Shown here: piece by piece, positions 1 through 8,674 of the stretch
Layout: every line of letters begins with the position of its first letter
How positions within the stretch are numbered: the first letter of the stretch is position 1
Assembly (NCBI RefSeq): GCF_900129235.1
Contig: NZ_FQUV01000008.1
Span: forward strand, 62,001-126,000
DNA: 64,000 nucleotides
Direction: 5' to 3'
Origin: Litoreibacter ascidiaceicola
Lineage (GTDB): Bacteria; Pseudomonadota; Alphaproteobacteria; Rhodobacterales; Rhodobacteraceae
Made by a program: the position numbers and the translations under genes
Notes under the pieces: model-generated
Seen by the model: only the letters and a program-made list of their open reading frames with translations
Told to the model about the DNA's origin: nothing
The model's database searches: none

Positions 1-548
1 GGGTCTCGTTTGCGGGGGAACTTGGGTGGGAAATCCACGCCGACAACGCCACCATGCCAACGCTTTACGACGCAGTGCTTGGCGCGGGTGCAAAACCTTT
101 CGGGATGTTCGCGCTGAATTCCATGCGCATGGAAAAAGGCTATCGCGCGTGGAAGGGCGATTTGTCCACCGATTACACGTTGCTGGAAGGCGGGTTGGAC
201 CGCTTCATCCGCTTTGACAAACCGCAGGACTTCCCCGGCAAGGCGGCGTTACTGTCGGAGAAGCAGAAAGGCTCTAAAAAGGCGTTTGTGACACTGATAG
301 TGGACGCAGGTGACGCCGACGCGCCCTACATGTCGACGATCTGGCACGGCGACGAAGTGGTGGGGGAAACCACGTCGGGCGATTGGGGCTACCGGATCAA
401 CAAATCCATCGCATTAGGCATGATCAGAGCCGATCTGGCGCGGCCCGGCACGGAGTTGGAGGTCGAAATCTTCGGTGAGCGGCGGCCCGCCAGGGTGCAG
501 GAGGATCAGCCTCTTTGGGATCCTGAAAACAAGCGCATCCGCGCGTGA
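1..548 (+). CDS. Dimethylglycine dehydrogenase-like protein, C-terminal fragment
   Basis: This is the 3' end of a gene that begins before the window; the reading frame starts at base 3 and ends with TGA at 546-548. The visible 181 residues are the end of a GcvT (aminomethyltransferase) fold: a GELGWEIH segment, then the conserved RMEKGYRAW stretch, and the C-terminal GcvT beta-barrel ending in a WDPENKRIRA tail. The same features occur at the end of the complete gene immediately downstream, so the two are tandem paralogues. Proteins of this family join an FAD oxidase domain to a folate-binding GcvT domain and demethylate N-methylated glycines. The missing N-terminus means that the FAD half cannot be confirmed here. 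Substrate is unknown. Confidence 0.85.
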   Translation, partial: VSFAGELGWEIHADNATMPTLYDAVLGAGAKPFGMFALNSMRMEKGYRAWKGDLSTDYTLLEGGLDRFIRFDKPQDFPGKAALLSEKQKGSKKAFVTLIVDAGDADAPYMSTIWHGDEVVGETTSGDWGYRINKSIALGMIRADLARPGTELEVEIFGERRPARVQEDQPLWDPENKRIRA

Positions 549-561
549 GAGGATAGCTGAA

Positions 562-3003
562 ATGACCCTTCCCACACATGCTCGCGTCGTTATCATCGGT
601 GGCGGCGTTATTGGTTGCTCCGTCGCGTATCACCTCGCCAAGCTGGGCTGGAAAGATGTGGTGCTTTTGGAGCGCAAGCAACTGACGTCCGGCACCACAT
701 GGCACGCGGCTGGCCTTATCGCGCAGCTGCGCGCGACCAAGAACATGACGAAACTGGCGAAATACAGTCAGGAGCTTTACGGCGATCTGGAGGCCGAGAC
801 GGGCGTTGCGACCGGCTTCAAGCGTTGTGGGTCGATCACGGTTGCCCTGACCGACGAGCGACTGGAGGAGATTAACCGCCAAGCCGCTATGGCGCGGTCT
901 TTCGGCGTCGAGGCAGAGCCTATTTCGCCGCAAGAGGTGAAGCAGCGCTACGAACATCTGAATATCGACGGTGTAACTGGCGGGGTCTACCTGCCGCTGG
1001 ACGGGCAGGGCGATCCGGCCAACATCGCGCACGCACTAGCCAAGGGTGCGCGTCAGAATGGCGCTTTGGTGAAAGAGGGGTATCTGGTCACAGACATCCA
1101 CAAGGGAGGCCGTCGGGTTACGGGTGTGACTTGGGAAGGCAAGGATGGCCAAACAGGCTCTATTCAGGCAGAACATGTCGTTAATTGCGGCGGGATGTGG
1201 GGCCATCAGATCGGCAGAATGGCGGGCGTCAACGTGCCGCTTCATTCCTGCGAGCACTTCTACATCGTCACCGAAGCCATCCCCGGCCTGACGCAGATGC
1301 CGGTTCTGCGTGTTCCCGACGAATGCGCCTACTACAAGGAAGACGCAGGCAAGATGCTGCTGGGTGCGTTCGAGCCGGTGTCGAAGCCGTGGACGCTCGA
1401 TATTCCCAAGGATTTCGAGTTCGACCAGTTGCCCGAGGATTTCGACCACTTCGAGCCTATTCTGGAGGCCGCCGTGGAGCGGCTACCGATGCTGGCGGAG
1501 GCGGGAATTCACACGTTCTTCAACGGTCCCGAGTCGTTCACGCCTGATGACGCCTACCACCTTGGCCTTGCGCCGGAGTTGGACAACTTCTGGGTCGCTG
1601 CCGGGTTCAACTCGATCGGGATTCAGTCCGCGGGCGGCGCAGGCTCAGCGTTGGCGCAGTGGATGGACGAGGGACAAAAGCCGTTCGATCTGGGCGATGT
1701 CGACATAAGCCGGATGCAGCCGTTCCAAGGCAACAAAACCTATCTGTTCGAGCGGTCCAAGGAAACGCTTGGCCTGCTCTATGCCGACCACTTTCCCTAT
1801 CTTCAAAAGAAAACGGCGCGGGGTGTCCGCCGAACGCCGTTTCATGCGCACCTACTGGAACGCGGTGCGGTGATGGGGGAGCTAGCTGGATGGGAACGCG
1901 CGAACTGGTTTGCGGACGATGGGCAGGATCGCGAATACAAATATTCGTGGAAGCGGCAGAACTTCTTCGCCAACGTCGCTCGCGAGCACCACGCCGTGCG
2001 CAGCAACGTTGGCATGTACGATATGTCCACTTTCGGCAAGATTAGGGTCGAAGGAAGTGATGCCGAGGCATTCATGAACTATGTCGGCGGCGGTGACTAC
2101 TCCGTCCCCGTGGGCAAGATCGTTTACACGCAATTTCTAAACGCCCGCGCGGGTATCGAGGCCGATGTCACCGTTACTCGCCTGTCTGAAACAGCCTATC
2201 TGGTCGTCACCCCCGCTGCGACACGGCTGGCAGACGAGACGTGGATGCGCCGGAATGCCGGGAATTTCAACATTGTGATCACAGATGTCACAGCCGCCGA
2301 AGGTGTGCTGGCCGTGATGGGGCCAAATGCGCGAAAGCTGCTCGAAAAGGTGTCACCTGCCGATTTCTCAAACGCCGCAAACCCCTTCGGCACCGCGCAA
2401 GAGATCGAGATCGGCATGGGCCTCGCGCGGGTCCATCGCGTCACTTATGTTGGTGAGCTGGGCTGGGAGGTCTATGTCAGCGCTGATCAAGCCGGACATG
2501 TGTTCGAAACGCTGCACGAGGCGGGCCGCGATATGGACCTGAAGCTGTGTGGCATGCACATGATGGACAGCTGTCGCATGGAGAAGGGCTTCCGCCATTT
2601 CAGTCACGATATTACCTCCGAGGACCACGTTTTGGAGGCCGGGCTGGGGTTCGCAGTCAAAAAGGACAAGCCGAATTTCATCGGGCGCGAAGCTGTACTG
2701 GACAAGGCAGAAAAGGGTCTCAATATGCGACTTTTGCAGTTCAAGCTCACCGATGCCGAACCACTGCTTTATCATGCAGAGCCGGTTCTGCGCGACGGAG
2801 AGATCGTCAGTTACCTGACCTCCGGCTCTTACGGTCACCATCTAGGCGCGGCAATGGGCATGGGCTACATCCCCTGTCACGGTGAGGCGCTGGCGGATGT
2901 TCTCGCCTCAAGCTACGAGATCGATGTCGCAGGCACCCGCGTCAAAGCGGAAGTGTCGTCAAAACCGTTCTATGATCCAAAATCCGAGCGCGTGAAAGTC
3001 TAA
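562..3003 (+). CDS. FAD-dependent oxidoreductase with GcvT domain (dimethylglycine/sarcosine dehydrogenase-like)
   Basis: The 813-residue protein has an N-terminal Rossmann FAD-binding motif (VVIIGGGVIGCS, about residues 9-20), a DAO oxidase domain to about residue 370, a linker domain, and a GcvT folate-binding half from about 430 to the end. The TTWHAAG motif with His48 matches the histidine that carries covalent FAD in dimethylglycine and sarcosine dehydrogenases. The family oxidatively demethylates N-methylglycines and passes the one-carbon unit to tetrahydrofolate. I chose ATG at 562 because a GAGAGGA ribosome-binding site lies just before it and the FAD motif follows at once. It starts 13 bases after the upstream paralogue ends, so the two probably form an operon. 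The exact substrate cannot be told from sequence. Confidence 0.88.
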   Translation: MTLPTHARVVIIGGGVIGCSVAYHLAKLGWKDVVLLERKQLTSGTTWHAAGLIAQLRATKNMTKLAKYSQELYGDLEAETGVATGFKRCGSITVALTDERLEEINRQAAMARSFGVEAEPISPQEVKQRYEHLNIDGVTGGVYLPLDGQGDPANIAHALAKGARQNGALVKEGYLVTDIHKGGRRVTGVTWEGKDGQTGSIQAEHVVNCGGMWGHQIGRMAGVNVPLHSCEHFYIVTEAIPGLTQMPVLRVPDECAYYKEDAGKMLLGAFEPVSKPWTLDIPKDFEFDQLPEDFDHFEPILEAAVERLPMLAEAGIHTFFNGPESFTPDDAYHLGLAPELDNFWVAAGFNSIGIQSAGGAGSALAQWMDEGQKPFDLGDVDISRMQPFQGNKTYLFERSKETLGLLYADHFPYLQKKTARGVRRTPFHAHLLERGAVMGELAGWERANWFADDGQDREYKYSWKRQNFFANVAREHHAVRSNVGMYDMSTFGKIRVEGSDAEAFMNYVGGGDYSVPVGKIVYTQFLNARAGIEADVTVTRLSETAYLVVTPAATRLADETWMRRNAGNFNIVITDVTAAEGVLAVMGPNARKLLEKVSPADFSNAANPFGTAQEIEIGMGLARVHRVTYVGELGWEVYVSADQAGHVFETLHEAGRDMDLKLCGMHMMDSCRMEKGFRHFSHDITSEDHVLEAGLGFAVKKDKPNFIGREAVLDKAEKGLNMRLLQFKLTDAEPLLYHAEPVLRDGEIVSYLTSGSYGHHLGAAMGMGYIPCHGEALADVLASSYEIDVAGTRVKAEVSSKPFYDPKSERVKV

Positions 3004-3017
3004 CTCTTGCAACTTAT

Positions 3018-3047
3018 GGGCCATGGTGATGAATGAAGCCATGGCCC
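3018..3047 (+). terminator. Perfect 9-bp hairpin after the flavoprotein gene, overlapping rarD start codons
   Basis: The arms GGGCCATGG (3018-3026) and CCATGGCCC (3039-3047) are perfect inverted repeats around a 12-base loop, 14 bases after the flavoprotein stop. It resembles an intrinsic terminator but has only a weak T tract (GTTTC). The candidate start codons of rarD at 3023, 3029 and 3041 lie inside the arms or loop, so it could also limit rarD translation. Confidence 0.5.
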
Positions 3048-3934
3048 GTTTCAATGATATCCCCGCAAAGTCCGAAGACAGCCTGTCCGGGTTGAGCTTC
3101 GCTGTGTCCGCGTATTTTCTATGGGGGTTCCTTCCACTTTACATGAGGATGCTGGCGCATGTTCCCGCGGCGGAAGTCGTGACGCATCGTGTCATTTGGT
3201 CCATCCCGATTGCAGGCCTGGTGTTGATCGTATTAGGGCGCACAAAGGACATTAGAGAGGCTCTAACATCGCCTAAAATGCTCGCTATGGGGTGCGTCAC
3301 AGCTGCGCTTATCTCGGTGAATTGGGGTATCTATGTTTGGGCGATCAACTCCGGTCACGCTTTGGACGCCGCGCTTGGGTATTACATCAACCCGATCTTC
3401 TCGGTGTTCCTGGGGTTTGCCTTGCTAAAAGAACGACTGACGCGATTGCAGTGGGGTGCAATCGCGTTGGCGGCAGCAGCGGTTGTCGTTTTGACAATTG
3501 ACGCGGGACGCCTGCCGCTTGCGGCGCTTGGTCTGACCGTATCTTGGGGGTTCTATGCGTTCTTTAAAAAGTCCCTACCAATCGGTCCAAACCAAGGATT
3601 TCTGTTGGAAGTTCTTATTCTATCGATCCCCGCATTGGCCTACTGGGCCTATTTGGGTGGAAGCGGAAACAGCCATTTCACAACCGATATGTGGTTGCTG
3701 CTTGGCTGCGGTATCGTGACGTCGGTGCCATTGATGCTGTACGCAAATGGTGCGAAGCGGCTGCGCCTGACAACGATTGCTATCCTTCAATATATCGCAC
3801 CGACGATGATCTTCCTCGTGGCGGTTTTCGTCTTCGGGGAGCCATTCGGGACAGCGCGAGGGATTGCGTTTCCGATGATCTGGGCCGCCCTGGTATTGTA
3901 TACGTATTCGATGGTGAGAAACCGTGACAAGTAG
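3023..3934 (+). CDS. rarD: EamA-family transporter RarD
   Basis: The 303-residue integral membrane protein has about ten hydrophobic segments in two EamA repeats. RarD-typical motifs are visible: THRVIWSIP near residue 55, LGYYINPIFSV near 118 and LQYIAPT near 260. RarD proteins are inner-membrane drug/metabolite exporters; the original link is chloramphenicol sensitivity and the natural substrate is not settled. The start is uncertain: ATG at 3023, 3029 and 3041 are all in frame and none has a strong ribosome-binding site, and a hairpin covers them. The end overlaps the next gene by 11 bases, which suggests translational coupling. Confidence 0.88.
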   Translation: MVMNEAMARFNDIPAKSEDSLSGLSFAVSAYFLWGFLPLYMRMLAHVPAAEVVTHRVIWSIPIAGLVLIVLGRTKDIREALTSPKMLAMGCVTAALISVNWGIYVWAINSGHALDAALGYYINPIFSVFLGFALLKERLTRLQWGAIALAAAAVVVLTIDAGRLPLAALGLTVSWGFYAFFKKSLPIGPNQGFLLEVLILSIPALAYWAYLGGSGNSHFTTDMWLLLGCGIVTSVPLMLYANGAKRLRLTTIAILQYIAPTMIFLVAVFVFGEPFGTARGIAFPMIWAALVLYTYSMVRNRDK

Positions 3935-4571
3935 CGACTACAATCCTCCAAGTGACCCGTTGAACGTGATCCATGAAGATGCGGAGCTACTGCTGGTCGA
4001 CAAGCCCTGCGGACTTCTCTCGGTGCCAGGCAAGGGTGAGCACTTGTCGGATTGCCTACTGGCGCGTGTGCAACAAGTGTTTCCGACCGCGCTGCTGGTG
4101 CATCGTCTTGATCGCGACACATCCGGCGTCATGGTTTTTGCTTTGACCAAATCGGCGCAGCGTCATTTGGGACTTCAGTTCGAGAGACGCCACACCAAGA
4201 AGACCTATGTCGCGATTGTTGCTGGTGAGGTTGAGGGCAAGACAGGAGAAATCCATTTGCCAATGGTTGTCGATTGGCCAAACCGGCCGCTTCAGCATGT
4301 GAATTTCGAGCGGGGAAAACAGGCCGTTACACAATGGCGCCGTGGCGCTGTGAAAGATGGCACCACCCGAATGCGATTATATCCGCACACCGGTCGCTCG
4401 CATCAACTTAGGGTGCATATGCAGGCGTTGGGCCATCCGATTTTGGGCGACCCGTTCTATTCAGAAAACGCAGGCGAATATCCACGCATGATGCTTCACG
4501 CCGAGAGCTTGAAGCTGCGCCATCCGCAAGGCGGAAAGCCGGTCGAGTTCAAAGCCAAGCCCCCGTTTTAG
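3924..4571 (+). CDS. RluA-family pseudouridine synthase
   Basis: The 215-residue protein has the RluA-family catalytic motif HRLDRDTSG at residues 60-68, with Asp63 as the expected catalytic aspartate. Later family segments are RLYPHTGRSHQLRVHMQALGHPILGDP (in the second half) and a C-terminal LHAESLKLRHP stretch. It lacks an S4 RNA-binding domain, so it resembles the short RluA/TruC-type enzymes that isomerise uridine to pseudouridine in rRNA or tRNA; the target position cannot be assigned. It begins with GTG at 3924 inside rarD, and the overlap suggests the two genes share an mRNA. Confidence 0.9.
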   Translation: MTSSDYNPPSDPLNVIHEDAELLLVDKPCGLLSVPGKGEHLSDCLLARVQQVFPTALLVHRLDRDTSGVMVFALTKSAQRHLGLQFERRHTKKTYVAIVAGEVEGKTGEIHLPMVVDWPNRPLQHVNFERGKQAVTQWRRGAVKDGTTRMRLYPHTGRSHQLRVHMQALGHPILGDPFYSENAGEYPRMMLHAESLKLRHPQGGKPVEFKAKPPF

Positions 4572-4593
4572 CGGTAAGCCAAGCCTTGGATTG

Positions 4594-4947
4594 TTAGCTG
4601 CCGCGATAGGTTGAATAGCCGAATGGGCTCAGCAGTAACGGGACGTGATAATGTTGCGCTTCAGACATGCCGAAGCGAAGCGGGATCACATTGAGAAATC
4701 TGGGCTCCTCTGGTGGCGTTCCAGTGCGGTCTAGATAGTCACCAGCGTGAAATACCAGCTCATAGGTTCCCAACTCAAACTCCTCGGTGGGCAGGATCTG
4801 AGCATCGGTCCGCCCGTCATCATTGGTCACAACCGTCTTCAGGTGAACACGCTCTTCGCCTGTAATGCGGTATAGGTCGATTGAAATACCCTCGGCCGGG
4901 CAGCCACGGGCGGTGTCTAGGACGTGAGTTGTGAGGTATCCGGACAT
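4594..4947 (-). CDS. uraH: 5-hydroxyisourate hydrolase
   Basis: The 117-residue protein is a transthyretin-like hydrolase. It starts with the family's [10 protein letters not shown] segment carrying an active-site histidine (His8), has a conserved FHAGDY segment, and ends in the diagnostic YRGS tetrapeptide. The enzyme hydrolyses 5-hydroxyisourate to OHCU in uric acid breakdown. No other ureide genes are next to it here, so the rest of the pathway is presumably elsewhere. It is convergent with the pseudouridine synthase gene, 22 bases away. Confidence 0.93.
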   Translation of the reverse strand: MSGYLTTHVLDTARGCPAEGISIDLYRITGEERVHLKTVVTNDDGRTDAQILPTEEFELGTYELVFHAGDYLDRTGTPPEEPRFLNVIPLRFGMSEAQHYHVPLLLSPFGYSTYRGS

Positions 4948-5057
4948 GAAAAGCTCCTAACATTTTTATCAGTGTCTCAACTGGTGAGGCCGAAAGCAAA
5001 CCCCGTCAGCGTTAAGGCACTTTCGCGTATTTTTTGAAGACCGACGCGTTGGTCGAT

Positions 5058-5528
5058 TTAGTCGGTGGTCAGGGACATCAAATCAACACCCATCTGGTCT
5101 TTCAGGGTCTTTAAGACGATTTCAGACCGGACCTGGGAAACTTGGGGGTGAGGGAGCAAGACCTCATGAATAAACGAGGCAAAGGCCGCCAGATCTTTGA
5201 CGTGAATGTCCAGAACGTAGTCGGCATCGCCTGACACCGAGAACGCGGCGCGGACTTCGGATTGCCTTTCGATAAAGCGTGCGAAGTCGTCGTCGCGGCT
5301 TTGTCCATGACTTCGCAAGTTCACGCGCACCATGGCCCGAAGGCCGAACCCCAGTTTGCCCGTATTTAGTCGCGCCGCGTAGCCCTCAATAAGCCCCACC
5401 TCTTCCAGTGAAGCCCGCCGCCGCGAGCATTGTGAGGCTGACAGATTGACGATTTGCGCTAACGCCGAATTGGTCAAAGACCCGTCACGTTGCAATGCGT
5501 CAAGAATGGCTCGATCAAAGGTATCCAT
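5058..5528 (-). CDS. Lrp/AsnC-family transcriptional regulator
   Basis: The 156-residue protein has an N-terminal winged helix-turn-helix (starting FDRAILDALQRDGSLTNSAL; recognition helix around residues 30-45) and a C-terminal RAM/AsnC ligand-binding domain (about 65-150). I chose ATG at 5528 because the family domain begins three residues later; an upstream in-frame extension has no family match. It is transcribed away from hppD, and the 135-base spacer carries tandem CTTTGCAA repeats. Local control of hppD (tyrosine breakdown) is therefore a reasonable inference, by analogy with other Lrp-type regulators that sit beside and sense amino-acid pathways. Its ligand is not known. Confidence 0.9.
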   Translation of the reverse strand: MDTFDRAILDALQRDGSLTNSALAQIVNLSASQCSRRRASLEEVGLIEGYAARLNTGKLGFGLRAMVRVNLRSHGQSRDDDFARFIERQSEVRAAFSVSGDADYVLDIHVKDLAAFASFIHEVLLPHPQVSQVRSEIVLKTLKDQMGVDLMSLTTD

Positions 5529-5595
5529 GCGTGTTTCGTGCGCCTTTTGAGAAATCGTGAATGAAGATGTGCATATCAGATCGATTTCAACGCGT

Positions 5596-5614
5596 CTTTG
5601 CAACCTCTTTGCAA
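5596..5614. promoter_or_regulatory. Tandem CTTTGCAA repeats between lrp-type gene and hppD
   Basis: CTTTGCAA occurs at 5596-5603 and again at 5607-5614, an 11-base period close to one helical turn, and each contains the palindrome TTGCAA. The position in the divergent spacer fits an operator for the neighbouring Lrp/AsnC-type regulator, but binding is inferred. Confidence 0.4.
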
Positions 5615-5663
5615 GGCGGTTGTCGCATAGTCTGGGAAACACCTAGAATTGAGAGATATTAGC

Positions 5664-6773
5664 ATGGGCCCTTTCCCACATGACGCTCCCAAAGCGCAAA
5701 TCAGCGATGAAAATCCTGCCGGTACAGACGGGTTCGAGTTCGTCGAATTTGCACATCCAGAGCCTGCAGCGCTGGATGTGATCTTCAGACAGATGGGTTT
5801 CACCCCTGTGGCAAAGCACAAATCGAAGAACATCACGCTCTATCGGCAGGGTGATGTGACCTATTTGCTGAACGCGGAGCTAGACAGTCAGGCGGCGCAA
5901 TTTGTCACTGAACACGGCCCGTGCGCCCCTGCAATGGCGTGGCGCGTCGTGGATGCTCAGGTGGCGTTAAAGCGCGCTGTCGATCTGGGGGCTACGGAAT
6001 ATACCGGTGATGGGAAGTCGTTGGATGTGCCTGCCGTGATCGGCATTGGCGGCTCGCTGCTCTATTTCGTTGATACCTACGGGGACAAAGGGTCGTGTTA
6101 TTCAGGCGAGTACGATTGGCTCGGCAAAGAAGACCCAAAACCGAAAGGCTTTGGTTTTTACTACCTCGATCACCTCACCCACAACGTGATCCGCGGGAAC
6201 ATGGACACTTGGTACAAATTCTACGCCGAGACCTTCAATTTCAAAGAGATCAGGTTCTTCGACATCAAAGGCAAGCAAACGGGTCTCGTGTCGCGGGCTT
6301 TAACGTCGCCGGATGGGAAAATTCGGATACCTATAAACGAATCCTCCGATGATAAGTCGCAAATTGCGGAGTATCTGGAGCAGTATAAGGGTGAAGGCAT
6401 TCAGCACATTGCTGTCGCTTCAGAAGACATCTATGCGTCGACGGACAAAGTTGCCGATGCCGGAATGGAGTTCATGCCGGGGCCCCCAGCAATCTACTAT
6501 GAAATGTCGAGCAAGCGTGTCAAAGACCATGGAGAGCCGCTCGAACTCATGGCGAAACGCGGCATTTTGATTGATGGCGAGGGCGTCGTCGGTGGTGGCC
6601 AGACGCGCATCCTGTTGCAGATATTTTCGAAGACAGTGATAGGGCCGATCTTCTTCGAGTTCATCCAGCGCAAAGGGGATGACGGGTTCGGGGAGGGCAA
6701 CTTCCGCGCCCTGTTCGAGTCGATCGAAGAAGATCAAATCCAGCGCGGCGTGCTGCAAGAAAACCCAACTTAA
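5664..6773 (+). CDS. hppD: 4-hydroxyphenylpyruvate dioxygenase
   Basis: The 369-residue protein matches the usual length of bacterial HPPD. It has two vicinal-oxygen-chelate halves and the three iron-ligand regions: LDHLTHN (170-173, His170), GIQHIA (His248) and FFEFIQRKG (Glu332). The enzyme converts 4-hydroxyphenylpyruvate to homogentisate in tyrosine degradation. I chose ATG at 5664 with GAGAG eight bases upstream rather than a TTG at 5649. A Rieske protein gene follows after eight bases. Homogentisate dioxygenase and the rest of the pathway are not in the window. Confidence 0.96.
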   Translation: MGPFPHDAPKAQISDENPAGTDGFEFVEFAHPEPAALDVIFRQMGFTPVAKHKSKNITLYRQGDVTYLLNAELDSQAAQFVTEHGPCAPAMAWRVVDAQVALKRAVDLGATEYTGDGKSLDVPAVIGIGGSLLYFVDTYGDKGSCYSGEYDWLGKEDPKPKGFGFYYLDHLTHNVIRGNMDTWYKFYAETFNFKEIRFFDIKGKQTGLVSRALTSPDGKIRIPINESSDDKSQIAEYLEQYKGEGIQHIAVASEDIYASTDKVADAGMEFMPGPPAIYYEMSSKRVKDHGEPLELMAKRGILIDGEGVVGGGQTRILLQIFSKTVIGPIFFEFIQRKGDDGFGEGNFRALFESIEEDQIQRGVLQENPT

Positions 6774-6781
6774 GCTTTCAG

Positions 6782-7150
6782 ATGGCTTGGACGGATTTCT
6801 CGTCGGCTCCTGACTACGGGACGCCTGTCTGCCCAGTTGCAGACGTATCGGGCGCAATGACCTTGACCGTCACCACGGCGAAAGGGGAGTTCCCCATCCT
6901 GTTGGTGAAAGTCGGGTCGGACGTGAAGGGATATGTAAATGCGTGTCCGCATCAATATTTACCGCTGGACTATCGTGGAAGCCAACTGCTGTCGTCGGAT
7001 GGCGCAAAACTGATGTGTACGGCGCACGGTGCCAGCTTTATGGCAGAAACCGGCGATGTCATTGAGGGTGCAGAGTGCGGTCTTGATGCGGTTCCGCTCG
7101 AAATCCGCGACGGCATGATCGTGGTTGGAGGCTGTTGCGCCACCGAGTAA
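6782..7150 (+). CDS. Rieske [2Fe-2S] domain protein
   Basis: The 122-residue protein consists almost entirely of a Rieske fold. The two cluster-binding motifs are CPH (Cys55, His57) and CTAH (Cys79, His82). No signal peptide or membrane segment is seen, so it is probably a cytoplasmic ferredoxin-like electron carrier. It starts eight bases after hppD and is very likely co-transcribed with it. Its role is not established; HPPD itself needs no external electron donor, so it may serve another oxygenase or have a sensory role. Confidence 0.88.
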   Translation: MAWTDFSSAPDYGTPVCPVADVSGAMTLTVTTAKGEFPILLVKVGSDVKGYVNACPHQYLPLDYRGSQLLSSDGAKLMCTAHGASFMAETGDVIEGAECGLDAVPLEIRDGMIVVGGCCATE

Positions 7151-7166
7151 CGCAACAGCCAAATGC

Positions 7167-8594
7167 TTAGTCGTTCCAGCCGGAAACAGCTTTCACCTCA
7201 AGGAACTCCTCGATCCCGAACACACCGCCTTCGCGGCCATTGCCGGATTGCTTGTATCCGCCAAACGGGGATCCTTGGGCAAAGCCAGAGCCATTGGTTT
7301 CAACCATGCCGGACCGCAGACGACGTGCCACACGGCGGCGTTTCTCGGTGTCCTCGGTCTGGATGTAGTTTGTCAGGCCGTAGGGTGTGTCATTCGCCAT
7401 TTCGATAACTTCAGCCTCGCTATCAAACGGCATCAAGCAAAGGACAGGACCAAAGATCTCTTCTTTGTAGATCGTCATATCAGGCGTGACGTCGGTAAAG
7501 ATCGTCGGGCGCGCGTAGTAACCACGGTTCAGCCCGTCCGGACGCCCGGGACCCCCAGCGAGCAGCGTCGCACCCTCTTTGATCCCAACTTCGATCAAGC
7601 CCTGCACTTTGTCGAACTGCATCTCGGACACAAGCGGGCCGATATGGCCGCCATCCTCCGATGCGGGCGCAACCTTCGTGGCTTCCGCAGCCTCCTTGGC
7701 TTGGACCACGGCCTCGTCAAAACGAGAGCGTTCAACGAACATACGGGTCGGGGCGTTACAGCTTTGACCTGTGTTGCGGAAACAGCGGACGGCACCGTCT
7801 GTCACGGCATCTGCGCGGGCGTCAGCAAAGATGATGTTGGCACCCTTACCGCCAAGTTCCAGCGAGACGCGCTTCAATGTGTCGGCGGCTGACTTCGAAA
7901 TCAGTTTACCCGCACGCGAGGACCCGGTGAAGGACACCATGTCAACATCAGGATGTGCAGACAGTTGCGAACCCACACCAGGCCCATCGCCATTGACCAT
8001 GTTATATACGCCGGCCGGAAAGCCCGCTTCGTCCATGAATTCGGAGAACAGAATGCCGGACAGTGGTGCAACTTCGGACGGCTTCAGCACCACGGTACAG
8101 CCGGCGGCGATCGCAGGCACAACCTTCAGCACAATTTGGTTCATCGGCCAGTTCCACGGCGTGATGAGTGCACAGACGCCGATAGGCTCGCGCAGCGTCA
8201 TCTCGGTGGCAGTGTAGGGCGTATCGAACTCAAAGGTCTCGAACGCGTTGATGAAGCCTTCAAGGTGCCAAGAACCCGCACCGACTTGCTGCGCACGCGA
8301 CAACTTCATCGGGGCGCCCATTTCCATGGACATCGCTTGAGCCATTTCCTCGGAGCGTGCTTTGTAGATTTCGAGCAACTTACGGAGCAGGGCAAGCTTC
8401 TCCGCCTTTGGCGTGAAGGCCCAGCTCTCAAAAGCAGCGCGCGCGGCGGCTACGGCTGCGTTGGTGTCGGCTTCTCCACCCAGTGAAATCGTAGCGCAGA
8501 CTTCTTCGTTGGACGGGTTGATGACATCAAAGTCATTCGCCGCGGAGGGTGCGACCCATTGACCGTTAATGTAGAAATTCTTGAGATTGGACAT
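7167..8594 (-). CDS. NAD(P)-dependent aldehyde dehydrogenase
   Basis: The 475-residue protein is a complete aldehyde dehydrogenase: the oxyanion Asn149 in PWNWP, the general base Glu246 in LELGGKG and the nucleophile Cys279 in NTGQSC are all present. The family oxidises aldehydes to acids with NAD(P)+. The closest named types are broad-specificity (betaine/aliphatic) aldehyde dehydrogenases; the substrate cannot be inferred. It is convergent with the Rieske gene and divergent from the peroxiredoxin gene 80 bases away. Confidence 0.93.
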   Translation of the reverse strand: MSNLKNFYINGQWVAPSAANDFDVINPSNEEVCATISLGGEADTNAAVAAARAAFESWAFTPKAEKLALLRKLLEIYKARSEEMAQAMSMEMGAPMKLSRAQQVGAGSWHLEGFINAFETFEFDTPYTATEMTLREPIGVCALITPWNWPMNQIVLKVVPAIAAGCTVVLKPSEVAPLSGILFSEFMDEAGFPAGVYNMVNGDGPGVGSQLSAHPDVDMVSFTGSSRAGKLISKSAADTLKRVSLELGGKGANIIFADARADAVTDGAVRCFRNTGQSCNAPTRMFVERSRFDEAVVQAKEAAEATKVAPASEDGGHIGPLVSEMQFDKVQGLIEVGIKEGATLLAGGPGRPDGLNRGYYARPTIFTDVTPDMTIYKEEIFGPVLCLMPFDSEAEVIEMANDTPYGLTNYIQTEDTEKRRRVARRLRSGMVETNGSGFAQGSPFGGYKQSGNGREGGVFGIEEFLEVKAVSGWND

Positions 8595-8674
8595 GGGATG
8601 CTCCGTTCGGGGGTGTGTATGGCAATTGCCGGTATTATATTGGGAACAGAAACCATAAATGGAAGGGGACCGCC

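Noticed and set aside
3967-3972. TGATCC-like promoter element
   Set aside because: It lies inside the pseudouridine synthase coding region, and no -10 element is seen at the right distance before any gene.
5036-5056. Inverted repeat after the Lrp-type gene
   Set aside because: The stem is short and interrupted, and the expected U run is missing on the minus strand (A-rich instead), so I do not call it a terminator.
7125-7892. 255-codon open frame opposite the aldehyde dehydrogenase gene
   Set aside because: No domain, no ribosome-binding site, and the aldehyde dehydrogenase catalytic residues lie on the other strand.
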